Positions 1 to 7,885 of a DNA stretch of 64,000 nucleotides are shown in pieces. The notes under the pieces are model-generated. The model was not told the origin of the DNA and made no database searches. It saw only the letters and a list, made by a program, of their open reading frames with translations. The position numbers and the translations under genes are program-made. The stretch comes from JAADHI01 sp964451325. Its GTDB lineage: Bacteria; Nitrospirota; Nitrospiria; SBBL01; JAADHI01. The stretch is taken from the NCBI GenBank assembly GCA_964451325.1, contig CAYVHO010000007.1:1-64000 (forward strand), written 5' to 3'. The first letter of the stretch is position 1. The number at the start of each line of letters is the position of its first letter.

Positions 1-358
1 AGAATAAACCTTTTTAAAATCATTAACTTATGACTCTTTCAGCAAGCCCTATTTATGATTGGTACTAATTTCGGGGGCTTTACTGGTAAACTCTTCAGGT
101 ACTTTTAGTCACACCTCTGAGGCTCAGGTCTTGTTTTTTGCCCATAGGCTCATTATTATGTCAATCCCAGTTCTTCTACTGTTTTTTTAGCGTTCAACTT
201 TTTTCCAACTCACCACTTTCGAGCATAGCCCTGAAAATGTGTCACTAGCCCTGAGGTGGGTCAATTGATTCTTTTCAGGTTTTGTTATACCCTGAATCAG
301 AATTTATGGGGGACGCCTTGGGTGGACATTTGCCACAAAATCCATAGGAGCGCATAAA
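1..358. other. Intergenic region without a recognised gene
   Basis: No convincing coding sequence is seen on either strand. Near the right end an inverted repeat, TTCAGG at 274-279 and CCTGAA at 291-296, surrounds a TATACC box (286-291). This could be the promoter/operator of the CBS gene, but the paired TTGATT box (265-270) is only 15 nt away, so the assignment is weak. Confidence 0.4.
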
Positions 359-742
359 ATGACCATGACGCCGTTGGCACTGTTGATGCACAAAAACATC
401 GAGCACATTTCTTCCTTAGCGAGTTTGCGTGAAGCCGCAGAGCAGATGCGAGACAAAGCGGTTGGATCTCTTCTTGTTACGGATGGAGAAAATAAAATTG
501 GCATTGTCAGTGACCAGGACTTTGTTCGAAAGGCGTTTGCTAAAGGGCTTAGTGCCGATACAAAAATTGATGCCATTATGAGTCAGCCCATTATTGGGAT
601 TGATATTGATCAGACGGCAAAAGAAGCCAATGACATGATGGCTGAGGAGGGGGTGCGGCACCTCATTGTGACCGACGCGGACAGAGTTGTTGGCATCATT
701 TCAATGCGGGATCTTGTGCTTTGTTTTAAAAACAGGATTTAG
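359..742 (+). CDS. CBS-domain pair protein
   Basis: A 127-residue protein made almost entirely of two CBS motifs, roughly residues 8-60 and 72-125. Typical CBS pieces are visible, such as GSLLVTDGENKIGIVSDQD in the first and GVRHLIVTDADRVVGIIS in the second. Stand-alone CBS pairs form a Bateman module that usually binds adenine nucleotides and modulates a partner; no catalytic domain is attached here. The ATG at 359 has TAGGAG about 8 nt upstream. The gene is monocistronic, convergent with the ferredoxin gene, and followed by a shared hairpin terminator. The ligand and partner cannot be told from sequence. Confidence 0.85.
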   Translation: MTMTPLALLMHKNIEHISSLASLREAAEQMRDKAVGSLLVTDGENKIGIVSDQDFVRKAFAKGLSADTKIDAIMSQPIIGIDIDQTAKEANDMMAEEGVRHLIVTDADRVVGIISMRDLVLCFKNRI

Positions 743-820
743 GACGCTCAGGATAAATTCCATAAAAATAGTGTATTGAGACTGCCCTTGCATGCCTATT
801 TTGAGCAGACTCAAACTAAA

Positions 821-857
821 AAAGCCGAAGACTTTTTTTAAGTCTCCGGCTTTTTTT
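821..857. terminator. Bidirectional intrinsic terminator
   Basis: A 14-bp stem with one mismatch (821-834 with 840-853), a 5-nt T-rich loop, and T runs on both strands. It lies between the convergent CBS and ferredoxin genes and fits a terminator used from both sides. Confidence 0.85.
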
Positions 858-880
858 GAAAAACGTTCTGGTGTTCTCTT

Positions 881-1261
881 TTATTCGCGAACGCCGCTCC
901 AAACCTTATCAGCATCTATTTCTTTGTCTGGATTGAGCTTGATGGCCTTATCCAGGAGCACTTTAGCGGGTTCGGCATAGGTCGGGTCAGAAATACAGCA
1001 GTCTGATACAGGACAAACGGCGGCGCATTGCGGCTCGTCAAAATGTCCGACACATTCTGTGCAACGCTCATAGGTGATCACGTAAATGTTATCGCCATCG
1101 ACATAAGACATTTGGGTTTCGGTGTCTTCGCCTTCTTCCTCCCCGGTGATGGGTAGGCCTTCGGCTTCGCAATCGTCCAGATTTTCAAAAATTGCCTCGT
1201 TCGGACATTCTGGCAAACAAGCTGCACATGCAATACATTCGTCCGTGATCAAAAGTGCCAT
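881..1261 (-). CDS. 2[4Fe-4S] ferredoxin, Alvin-like, with acidic insert
   Basis: A 126-residue ferredoxin. The first cluster motif is CIACAACLPECP. The second is CTECVGHFDEPQCAAVCP, in which the second and third cysteines are eight residues apart. That expanded spacing is the hallmark of the YfhL/Allochromatium-type low-potential ferredoxins. Between the two motifs is a roughly 40-residue acidic stretch that normal members lack, and a C-terminal extension carries a further Cys-Cys pair. AAGGAGG lies a few bases before the ATG, so translation should be strong. It is a single-electron carrier; its partners are unknown. It lies downstream of Bcp on the same strand but about 100 nt away. Confidence 0.88.
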   Translation of the reverse strand: MALLITDECIACAACLPECPNEAIFENLDDCEAEGLPITGEEEGEDTETQMSYVDGDNIYVITYERCTECVGHFDEPQCAAVCPVSDCCISDPTYAEPAKVLLDKAIKLNPDKEIDADKVWSGVRE

Positions 1262-1365
1262 ATTTCTTTCTCCTCCTTAAATAAGATGTTCAAACAAGAT
1301 TCCTTGTATATATCACGGCATTTTCTGGGTTGTCAATTTTTTTAAGATGCCTTTTTTTGATGTTT

Positions 1366-1848
1366 TTATGCTTCAATCGCATCAAGAACCTGATTGACAT
1401 GTCCTTTTACTTTTACGCCATAAATTGCTTCGATAATTGTACCATCTTTTCCGATGATAAATGTTGAGCGTTCAATGCCCATATATTCTCGACCATAATT
1501 TTTTTTGAGTTTAAAAACACCGTAGGACTTGCAAACCACGGTATCAGGATCACTCAGTAAGGGGAAATTAAGCGTTTGTTTTTTGACAAAGTTTTGATGT
1601 GATTTTAAAGAATCACGACTGACGCCCAGGATAACGGTCTCTTTTTGATCAAACTGCGCCGAAGCATCACGAAAGTCACAAGCCTCTACCGTGCAACCAG
1701 GTGTACTGTCTTTGGGATAAAAATAGAGCACGACATTTTTTTTGCCTTTAAAAGCGGCAAGATCAACTGTATCTCCTCGATCCGAAGTGAGGATAAATGT
1801 GGGGGCCTGGTCTCCTGGTTTAAGTATTGGGGGTGCTGTTTCTGACAT
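1366..1848 (-). CDS. bcp: Peroxiredoxin Bcp/PrxQ
   Basis: A 160-residue thioredoxin-fold peroxidase reducing H2O2 and organic hydroperoxides with electrons from thioredoxin. The peroxidatic motif PKDSTPGCTVEACDFRD is present, with C52 and the PrxQ-type resolving C57 five residues later. A C-terminal conserved Arg/Phe segment (ERSTFIIGKDG) also fits the family. The length matches the family norm. It sits 15 nt after the HdrB-like gene on the same strand, so it may be the last gene of the def-fixX-sdhB-hdrB cluster, and AGGAG precedes its ATG. Confidence 0.93.
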   Translation of the reverse strand: MSETAPPILKPGDQAPTFILTSDRGDTVDLAAFKGKKNVVLYFYPKDSTPGCTVEACDFRDASAQFDQKETVILGVSRDSLKSHQNFVKKQTLNFPLLSDPDTVVCKSYGVFKLKKNYGREYMGIERSTFIIGKDGTIIEAIYGVKVKGHVNQVLDAIEA

Positions 1849-1863
1849 TGTTTCTCCTATTTT

Positions 1864-2757
1864 TTAATTGATTTTTTGAATCAAGGGTGCAGTCGGCACG
1901 AGATGATGTTTCATGCCAAGCGATTCAGGGCTATAACCCATGGCTAAGCCTAAGAGTTGTGGTAAATGCAACACAGGCATGTTGAGTTGTTGGCTGATGC
2001 CTTCTTTTTTTTGATGGATTTTTTCGGCATCTTTTTGATAGATATCCAAACCCATGTGGCAAAGTGGGCAGGGGGTGACCATGGCATCTGCCCCCGCATT
2101 TTTTGCGGAACCGACACGGTTTGCAACCAATTCGGTTGCGATTTCTTCTTTTTCCAAAAAGACGGGGAAACCACAGCACTTTGTACGACCATCATATTCG
2201 ACCGGATACGCGCCCATTGTTTTGATCAATTTTTCGAGAGATTGCGGGTTTTCCCAATCGTCAAACCCAGTTGCAGACTCAGGCCGCAGAATATAACAAC
2301 CATAAAACGGAGCGATGGATACATCTGTGAGTGGGTTTGAAATAAAGGGTTTGAGTCTCTCAAGGCCAAAGTCTTTGACCAAAATCCACTGGAGATGTTT
2401 GACTTTCACCGTGCCATTATAAGTGAGTCCTGTCGATTCTTTTAAACCCGCGTTAATGCGTTCCCGCAGTGCCTCGTCTTTTTGTAATTTTTTGTTAATG
2501 CCACCCAAGACCCCCTGACAGGTGCCGCAGACCGTCATAATATCAAGTTGAAGTGCTTCCGCTGTTGCAAGTGTTCTGGCATTTAAGGTGTAGGCTAAAT
2601 CAGGGTCTGCTTCTGAAATGACACCTGCGCCACAACAATTAAAAGCTTCCAGTTCATGGATCTCAATCCCCAAGCCCTCGACGACTTTCATTGTGGATTG
2701 GTGAAGCTCTGGTGTCGCCCCTTTTCCCGCGCAGCCGGGGTAATAGGCATATTTCAT
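1864..2757 (-). CDS. HdrB/SdhE-like CCG-domain protein
   Basis: A 297-residue protein with two cysteine-rich (CCG) domains. Domain 1 runs from GCAGKG through FNCCGAG to CGTCQG; domain 2 from FYGCY through TKCCGFP to TPCPLC. In heterodisulfide reductase subunit B, and in SdhE/TfrB-type fumarate reductases, such domains hold unusual [4Fe-4S] clusters that act on thiols, disulfides or quinones. It overlaps the SdhB-like gene by 4 nt (ATGA), so the two are translationally coupled and probably form a complex. No flavoprotein subunit and no HdrA or HdrC is encoded nearby, so the substrate is not predictable. Thiol:fumarate-reductase-like or EtfQO-like electron transfer are both possible. Confidence 0.85.
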   Translation of the reverse strand: MKYAYYPGCAGKGATPELHQSTMKVVEGLGIEIHELEAFNCCGAGVISEADPDLAYTLNARTLATAEALQLDIMTVCGTCQGVLGGINKKLQKDEALRERINAGLKESTGLTYNGTVKVKHLQWILVKDFGLERLKPFISNPLTDVSIAPFYGCYILRPESATGFDDWENPQSLEKLIKTMGAYPVEYDGRTKCCGFPVFLEKEEIATELVANRVGSAKNAGADAMVTPCPLCHMGLDIYQKDAEKIHQKKEGISQQLNMPVLHLPQLLGLAMGYSPESLGMKHHLVPTAPLIQKIN

Positions 2758-3698
2758 TTTTTTCTCCCTTTGAAAATGGCGCGAACGTCTTTGTGACCCG
2801 CAGGCGGATCGGCAAAGGGATTCGGCGACTTTCCGTGAATCAACATCTTAATGCCCAGTGGAATCATTTGAAACATTTTTTTGAAATTACCCCAGGTCAT
2901 GAGAAGCGGAAGTTTTGTCTCGTTTAAACGGCCTTCTTCTCCCACGACTTCGGTAAATTTTGTAATGTGTTTTGCACCGATGGATTCTGTCATGCCTGAG
3001 GCAATCGACATCCGCCGAAGCCGCACAATTTGCTCCATCGGGGCGACATCTTTGGGGCAAACCTGCACACAATAGACACAGCGGACACAATCCCAAATGC
3101 CATCATCTTCTTGTAGCGCTGTCAGTCGGTCCTTCCTTATTTCGTCTCTGGGATCAACCTGGATACGGTAGGCTTTGGCAAGCGCCGCAGGGCCCAGAAA
3201 ATTAGAAGAGGCTTCAAAGCTGTTACAGGCGGAAAGGCAGGCCCCACACATGATACAGGCATCTGCATTTTCGAGGTCTTCTTGAATATTCGTTAAGGTC
3301 TCACTTTGTATCGGCGCGTCGTCATTTTTTCTCACAACATAAGGTGTGACGGCTTTAAGCTTTTGCCAGAAGGGGGCCATGTCCACAACCAAATCTTTAA
3401 TCACGGGCATTTTATCCATCGGGCCGACAAGCAATTTTCCATGACGAGAAATCTCTTCGAGTACCGAAGTTCTGCACGCCAGTTTTTGAATGCCGTTGAT
3501 CATCATCAAATCAGAGCCACAAATGGAGGCCCGACAGGACGCACGAAATGAGAGGGAGCCGTCGATCTCTTCCTTAATCTTGATGAGTGCGAGTAGTACC
3601 GTCGTTTCGCGTCCGGCATCCAGGGTGTAATCCACCCAATGGGCTTTTTTGACATCACTTTCGGGGTTAAAGCGCTGAATTTTTATCGTAATGCGCAT
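2754..3698 (-). CDS. SdhB/FrdB-like iron-sulfur subunit
   Basis: A 314-residue iron-sulfur protein of the succinate dehydrogenase/fumarate reductase B family. The N-terminal [2Fe-2S] domain shows SCRASICGSD and KLACRTS; Asp in the third ligand position is also found in E. coli SdhB. The C-terminal domain has CIMCGACLSAC and then CVRCVYCVQVCP. In ordinary SdhB the last motif is C-x5-C and binds a [3Fe-4S] cluster; here an extra Cys lies in the middle, so a [4Fe-4S] cluster is likely, as in TfrB-type proteins. It is coupled by overlap to the HdrB-like gene and lies 48 nt after fixX. No SdhA is present in the window. Confidence 0.88.
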   Translation of the reverse strand: MRITIKIQRFNPESDVKKAHWVDYTLDAGRETTVLLALIKIKEEIDGSLSFRASCRASICGSDLMMINGIQKLACRTSVLEEISRHGKLLVGPMDKMPVIKDLVVDMAPFWQKLKAVTPYVVRKNDDAPIQSETLTNIQEDLENADACIMCGACLSACNSFEASSNFLGPAALAKAYRIQVDPRDEIRKDRLTALQEDDGIWDCVRCVYCVQVCPKDVAPMEQIVRLRRMSIASGMTESIGAKHITKFTEVVGEEGRLNETKLPLLMTWGNFKKMFQMIPLGIKMLIHGKSPNPFADPPAGHKDVRAIFKGRKK

Positions 3699-3746
3699 AA
3701 GGGTTCGTACTCAGATTTTAAGGGGAGGGTCGTTGCAAAAATTGTT

Positions 3747-4028
3747 TTATCCAAATTTGTAGGAAATACCATAACCCCCCTTGGGGTAGTGCATTTCGAT
3801 ATTGTCGAATTCGTTACAGGCGACGACACAGGCCCCCATTTCCATGCAGTTTTCCCAGCCGACAATGATTTTTTTACTGTCTTCATCCCATTTGTAAACA
3901 GCCGCAGGACAAATCCACGTACATTGTTTGTGCTCACATTCTAAGCAGACATCGGGAATTTTTATTTTAAGGTGGGGTTCTGAATCGACTTTATATTGAT
4001 CCAGAAAGAGCTTGTCTTCTAATTTCAT
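3747..4028 (-). CDS. fixX: FixX-like ferredoxin
   Basis: A 93-residue ferredoxin-like protein resembling FixX, the iron-sulfur partner of the FixC flavoprotein (an EtfQO relative). The first motif CLECEHKQCTWICP is typical. The second, CMEMGACVVAC, has Met where the second cysteine normally sits, so cluster binding may be altered. The C-terminal YPKGGYGISYKFG block also matches FixX. FixABC are absent here. Instead the gene stands between peptide deformylase (1 nt away) and the SdhB-like/HdrB-like pair, suggesting that FixX serves that complex or an unlinked FixC. Confidence 0.82.
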   Translation of the reverse strand: MKLEDKLFLDQYKVDSEPHLKIKIPDVCLECEHKQCTWICPAAVYKWDEDSKKIIVGWENCMEMGACVVACNEFDNIEMHYPKGGYGISYKFG

Positions 4029-4029
4029 C

Positions 4030-4578
4030 TTACACCGTGACCTCTTGAGGGGCGCACCAATATTGGCTAAATTCAGCGAGGTGGGTCAGTGTTGAAAAGT
4101 CACGCATGCGATCCAGAAAGACTTTTCCCAGTAAATGGTCGATCTCATGTTGCAAGACCACTGCAAGAAAACCTTCGGCTTCAAAAGAGAGCGGGTTCAT
4201 CTCACGATCAAATCCGCTAACCGAAACTTTATTGTGACGCCAAACCTTTCCACGCAGATCTTCCACACTCAGACAGCCTTCCCAGCCTTCAATCATTTCT
4301 TCAGAATGATTTGTCAATTTGGGGTTAATCAAAACCATGAGCGGGTGGTTGGGGGCATCGGGGTAGCGATTGTTCCCTGTCGATTTTAGAATGACAAGCT
4401 GTTTGCTTTGGCCCACTTGTGGTGCGGCCAAACCGATGCCATCCATTTGTTCCATTGTTTCGATCATGTCGTCCAGAAAGGTTTGGAAGTTAAGATCATG
4501 ATGGGCATCTGCTGGAACAGACGCCGCAATTTCTCGAAGGATGGGGTTTCCCAATTTCGCAATTTCTAGTACTGCCAC
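4030..4578 (-). CDS. def: Peptide deformylase
   Basis: A 182-residue metallohydrolase that removes the N-formyl group from nascent proteins. All three motifs are present: GIGLAAPQVG, EGCLSVED and QHEIDHLLGK, the last two supplying the Cys and two His metal ligands. I place the start at the GTG at 4578 because GGAG lies 7 nt upstream and the protein then begins VAVLEIAKLGNPILRE, like other deformylases. The frame is open upstream to a TTG at 4611, but that start has no ribosome-binding site. It heads the leftward cluster and is divergent from polA. Confidence 0.94.
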   Translation of the reverse strand: MAVLEIAKLGNPILREIAASVPADAHHDLNFQTFLDDMIETMEQMDGIGLAAPQVGQSKQLVILKSTGNNRYPDAPNHPLMVLINPKLTNHSEEMIEGWEGCLSVEDLRGKVWRHNKVSVSGFDREMNPLSFEAEGFLAVVLQHEIDHLLGKVFLDRMRDFSTLTHLAEFSQYWCAPQEVTV

Positions 4579-4665
4579 AAGATATCTCCATGAATAAGAC
4601 TCATATCCCAATGTACCATGTCATCTTCTACTCTGCAACGCAGATTAGCTTGAAAAATCTGAAAA

Positions 4666-4694
4666 TTGACAGCTTTTTCAAGCCCCTGTATCAT
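4666..4694 (+). promoter_or_regulatory. Sigma70-type promoter of polA
   Basis: TTGACA at 4666-4671 and TATCAT at 4689-4694, separated by 17 nt. The -35 box is perfect and the -10 box matches the consensus at five of six positions. It lies 30 nt upstream of the polA ATG. Confidence 0.75.
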
Positions 4695-4724
4695 GGGCTT
4701 CCTTTATTTTAGAGCGATAATTTC

Positions 4725-7340
4725 ATGGCCTTACAATTTTATATTATTGATGGCAGTTCCTACATTTACCGTGCTTTTTACGCAATTCGTGAGCTTTCTA
4801 ATTCCTCCGGTCTGCCTACAAATGCCACTTATGGTTTTACAAAAATGCTGCTCAAAATCATTAAGGAAAAAAACCCGGATTATCTGGCCATTGCTTTTGA
4901 TGCAAAAGGCCCCACTTTTCGCAGTGAAATGTATGCCGAATACAAAGCGAACCGTCCGCCCATGCCGGATTTAATGCGCCCGCAAATCCCTTATATTCAC
5001 AAGATGGTTCAAGCCCTGCAAATTCCTTTTCTTGAACAATCAGGACTGGAGGCAGATGATTTGATTGGCACCCTGGCAAACTCAGGGGAGGCGGCCGGGG
5101 TGGATGTCGTCATTGTCACGGGTGATAAAGACATGAATCAACTGATCACCCCCAATATTACCGTCTACGATTCGATGAAAGACAGGGTATTGACCGAGGC
5201 CGGGATTCAAGAAAAGTTTGGCATCGCCGCCAATCAAATTGTGGACATGATGGGATTGATGGGGGATACGTCCGATAATATTCCGGGTGTGCCCGGTGTC
5301 GGTCAAAAAACAGCCATCAAGCTCATTCAGGAGTTTGGCAGTATTAAAAACCTGCTTGAACACACCCACAAAATAAAACGTGCAAAACTCAGAGCAACAC
5401 TGGAATCTCAAAAAGAAATGGCCTTGCTCAGTCGCGCCCTGGTCTTAATTAAGACAGATTGTGACATCGGTTTTGTGCTCGAAGATTACAAGATACAAAC
5501 ACCCGATGCCGAACGGTTGCTCCCGCTCTGCCAGGAATTAGAGTTTCCCGGTTTAATCAAAGATTTGCTGCCCGCGCCAAAAGCCCCTGAATTGAGTTTT
5601 GAAATTGTCGATGAAAACACGCTAAAGCCCATCATTCAGCAAATCAAAACAGATGGTTCCACCGCAATCCGATTGTTTGCAAGCGAAGCCAATGTCATGC
5701 ATGCCAGGATTTTGGGTTTTGCATTTGCGATACGATCGGGCCAAGGGGTCTATTTCCCGCTTCAAGGGAAAAATCCCTTGCCTCAGTGTTTAAAAGATCT
5801 TTTTGCTTCTGGCGAAATACGCTATTACGGGCATGACTTTAAACCCTTTTTGACGATACTTGAACGACAGGGCATTGTATTCAAAGGCAGCCTTGTTGAT
5901 CTTAAAGTCGCAGCCTATCTCATCAATCCCGTCAAAAGGGATTACAGCTTAGAAGCGCTTGTCCTTGAATATCTCAAGGAACAGCTTGAGGCCGAAACAC
6001 CGACGCTCTTTTCAAATACAAATCACAGCCCGGAAGTCGCTGCTCCATTGTTGTGCCGCGAAGCGGAGTCCATCCTTCGTCTTTCTAAACCGCTTGAAAA
6101 CAAGCTTGAATCAAAGTCACTCAAGAAGCTCTTTGAACAGATGGAAATGCCGCTTGTTCCCGTGCTTTCGGAAATTGAGCAAAATGGCGTCAAAGTAGAC
6201 AGCAAGCGACTCAACAAGATGTCCGAAGAACTCCGCACAAAACTTGTCGCCGTGACCGAAAAAATTTACGAACTTGCAGGCAGCGCATTCAATATCAATT
6301 CCCCCAAACAACTCTCAGAGATTCTCTTTAATCGTCTTGGCTTAAAACCCATCAAAAAAACAAAAACGGGCTACTCGACCAACGAAGATGTGCTGACACA
6401 GCTTGCCCTACACCATCCTTTGCCGGAAGAGATTCTGAACAGCCGGCAGATTGTCAAACTCAAATCCACTTATGTCGATGCCCTCCCTAAACTTGTGCAT
6501 GTAGAAACCGGGCGTATTCACACACAATTAAATCAATGCGTGGCGGCCACGGGGCGGCTTTCTTCTACCGACCCCAATTTGCAAAATATTCCCATAAAGG
6601 GCGACATGGGCCGTCGTATCCGCGAAGCGTTTATTGCAAATCCGGGCAATGTCATTCTTTCTGCGGATTACAATCAAATTGAATTGCGATTGCTGGCCCA
6701 CCTCTCGGGTGATCCTGCATTACTTTCTGCCTTTCAAAATAAGGAAGATGTCCACACACGCACCGCGATGGAGTTGTTTCATCTGCACAAAGACGATGTC
6801 ACACCCGACATGCGCCGGGCGGCAAAATCCGTTAATTTTGGCATCATCTACGGCATTAGTCCCTTCGGCCTCGCAAAAAATATCGGGGTTTCCCTGCCCG
6901 AAGCCAAGGGCTACATCGACCGTTATTTCGAGCACTATGCCGGTGTACGTGATTTTCTGGATGAAACCCTTAAAACCGCGACGGAGCAGGGTTATGTCAC
7001 CACCCTCTTTGACCGCCGTCGTGATATTCCAGAACTTGCCAGCCAGAATCACTTTACACGCGGGGTTGGGGAGCGACTGGCCACCAATACGCCCTTACAG
7101 GGCAGCGCTGCCGACATCATTAAAATCGCCATGATTCATGTTTCGCATTGGATGGCCGAAACAAAGGTCAAAAGTCTGATGACCTTGCAAGTCCACGATG
7201 AATTGCTTTTTGATGTGCCCGAAGACGAAGTTCCAGTCATGAGCGAAAAGGTCAAAGCCCTGATGGAAGGGGCTGCAGAATTGAAGATTCCGCTTACCGT
7301 AGATGTCGGCATCGGTAAAAATTGGGCCGAGGCGCATTGA
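4725..7340 (+). CDS. polA: DNA polymerase I
   Basis: An 871-residue family A polymerase for Okazaki-fragment processing and repair. Residues 1 to about 290 form the 5'-3' flap nuclease (IIDGSSYIYRAFYA, QSGLEADDLIG, TGDKDMNQL, GDTSDNIPGVPGVG). Residues about 300-490 have the 3'-5' exonuclease fold, but the DxE motif and the Tyr-x3-Asp motif are not recognisable, so proofreading is probably lost. The polymerase domain is intact: DPNLQNIP, motif A SADYNQIELRLLAHLSGD, motif B RRAAKSVNFGIIYG and motif C LQVHDELLFD. It is a single gene, with a palindromic element just downstream. Confidence 0.96.
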   Translation: MALQFYIIDGSSYIYRAFYAIRELSNSSGLPTNATYGFTKMLLKIIKEKNPDYLAIAFDAKGPTFRSEMYAEYKANRPPMPDLMRPQIPYIHKMVQALQIPFLEQSGLEADDLIGTLANSGEAAGVDVVIVTGDKDMNQLITPNITVYDSMKDRVLTEAGIQEKFGIAANQIVDMMGLMGDTSDNIPGVPGVGQKTAIKLIQEFGSIKNLLEHTHKIKRAKLRATLESQKEMALLSRALVLIKTDCDIGFVLEDYKIQTPDAERLLPLCQELEFPGLIKDLLPAPKAPELSFEIVDENTLKPIIQQIKTDGSTAIRLFASEANVMHARILGFAFAIRSGQGVYFPLQGKNPLPQCLKDLFASGEIRYYGHDFKPFLTILERQGIVFKGSLVDLKVAAYLINPVKRDYSLEALVLEYLKEQLEAETPTLFSNTNHSPEVAAPLLCREAESILRLSKPLENKLESKSLKKLFEQMEMPLVPVLSEIEQNGVKVDSKRLNKMSEELRTKLVAVTEKIYELAGSAFNINSPKQLSEILFNRLGLKPIKKTKTGYSTNEDVLTQLALHHPLPEEILNSRQIVKLKSTYVDALPKLVHVETGRIHTQLNQCVAATGRLSSTDPNLQNIPIKGDMGRRIREAFIANPGNVILSADYNQIELRLLAHLSGDPALLSAFQNKEDVHTRTAMELFHLHKDDVTPDMRRAAKSVNFGIIYGISPFGLAKNIGVSLPEAKGYIDRYFEHYAGVRDFLDETLKTATEQGYVTTLFDRRRDIPELASQNHFTRGVGERLATNTPLQGSAADIIKIAMIHVSHWMAETKVKSLMTLQVHDELLFDVPEDEVPVMSEKVKALMEGAAELKIPLTVDVGIGKNWAEAH

Positions 7341-7358
7341 TGATGGGTTTTATCTTTG

Positions 7359-7455
7359 CGTAGGGGCGACCCCTGTGGTCGCCTAATTAAAGATGTCATT
7401 GCCAAAAATGCTCAATGAATAACAAAAAAGGGCGACCACAAGGGTCGCCCTTACG
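7359..7455. repeat. 97-bp palindromic miniature element
   Basis: Two 26-bp arms, 7359-7384 and 7430-7455, are inverted copies of each other with about three mismatches (core GGGCGACC..TGTGGTCGCC). The arms are each internally palindromic, so the element can form strong hairpins. The 45-bp centre shows no gene. The structure suits a MITE or REP-like element and may also terminate polA transcription. GTAGGGGCGACC-type repeats are common in environmental bacterial genomes. Confidence 0.75.
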
Positions 7456-7483
7456 GGAAACAGCATCAAAAGGAATACCACAC

Positions 7484-7885
7484 ATGTCTAAAAAAGTGCG
7501 AGCACTGCTCATTGTTTCGGGTCTTATTATTTTTCTGTCTTATGCGTTCCGATTTTATGTCCTTTTCACACGCTGGGGGACAGACCAGTTTTCTGTTTTG
7601 AATGCCCTGATTGCACTCGCTTTTTTCAGCATAGGGCTTTTCCTGTTTTGGATGGTCAAACAAAAAGAGAAACTCATCTCTCGTGATTACAGCATCCTCA
7701 TTGCCTCGTCAATTTTCACCATTCTTTGGTGGGGCAATCGTTGGCAAAAAGTCTGGTTCCATCCCGAAAATGATCCCAATCCCCGCGCACATTTACATTT
7801 GGCTTCGCTCTATTTAGTAATGGGTGGTTTATTGTTGTTGACGGGCTGGATGGGTCGAAAGAAACATCAACTCAAAAAGACATAG
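7484..7885 (+). CDS. Four-helix membrane protein of unknown function
   Basis: A 133-residue protein with four predicted membrane segments: about residues 8-29, 39-61, 73-92 and 107-125 (for example LIVSGLIIFLSYAFRF and YLVMGGLLLLTGWMG). I do not recognise a family. I start it at the ATG at 7484, preceded by AAAAGGA at 10 nt. An upstream ATG at 7415 would place the palindromic repeat inside the reading frame and is unlikely. Its stop codon abuts the ATG of the SWIM-domain gene, so the two are probably co-transcribed. Confidence 0.7.
   Translation: MSKKVRALLIVSGLIIFLSYAFRFYVLFTRWGTDQFSVLNALIALAFFSIGLFLFWMVKQKEKLISRDYSILIASSIFTILWWGNRWQKVWFHPENDPNPRAHLHLASLYLVMGGLLLLTGWMGRKKHQLKKT

Noticed and set aside
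3747..4028. Nitrogen-fixation fixABCX operon
   Set aside because: Only a FixX-like ferredoxin is present; fixA, fixB, fixC and nif genes are absent.
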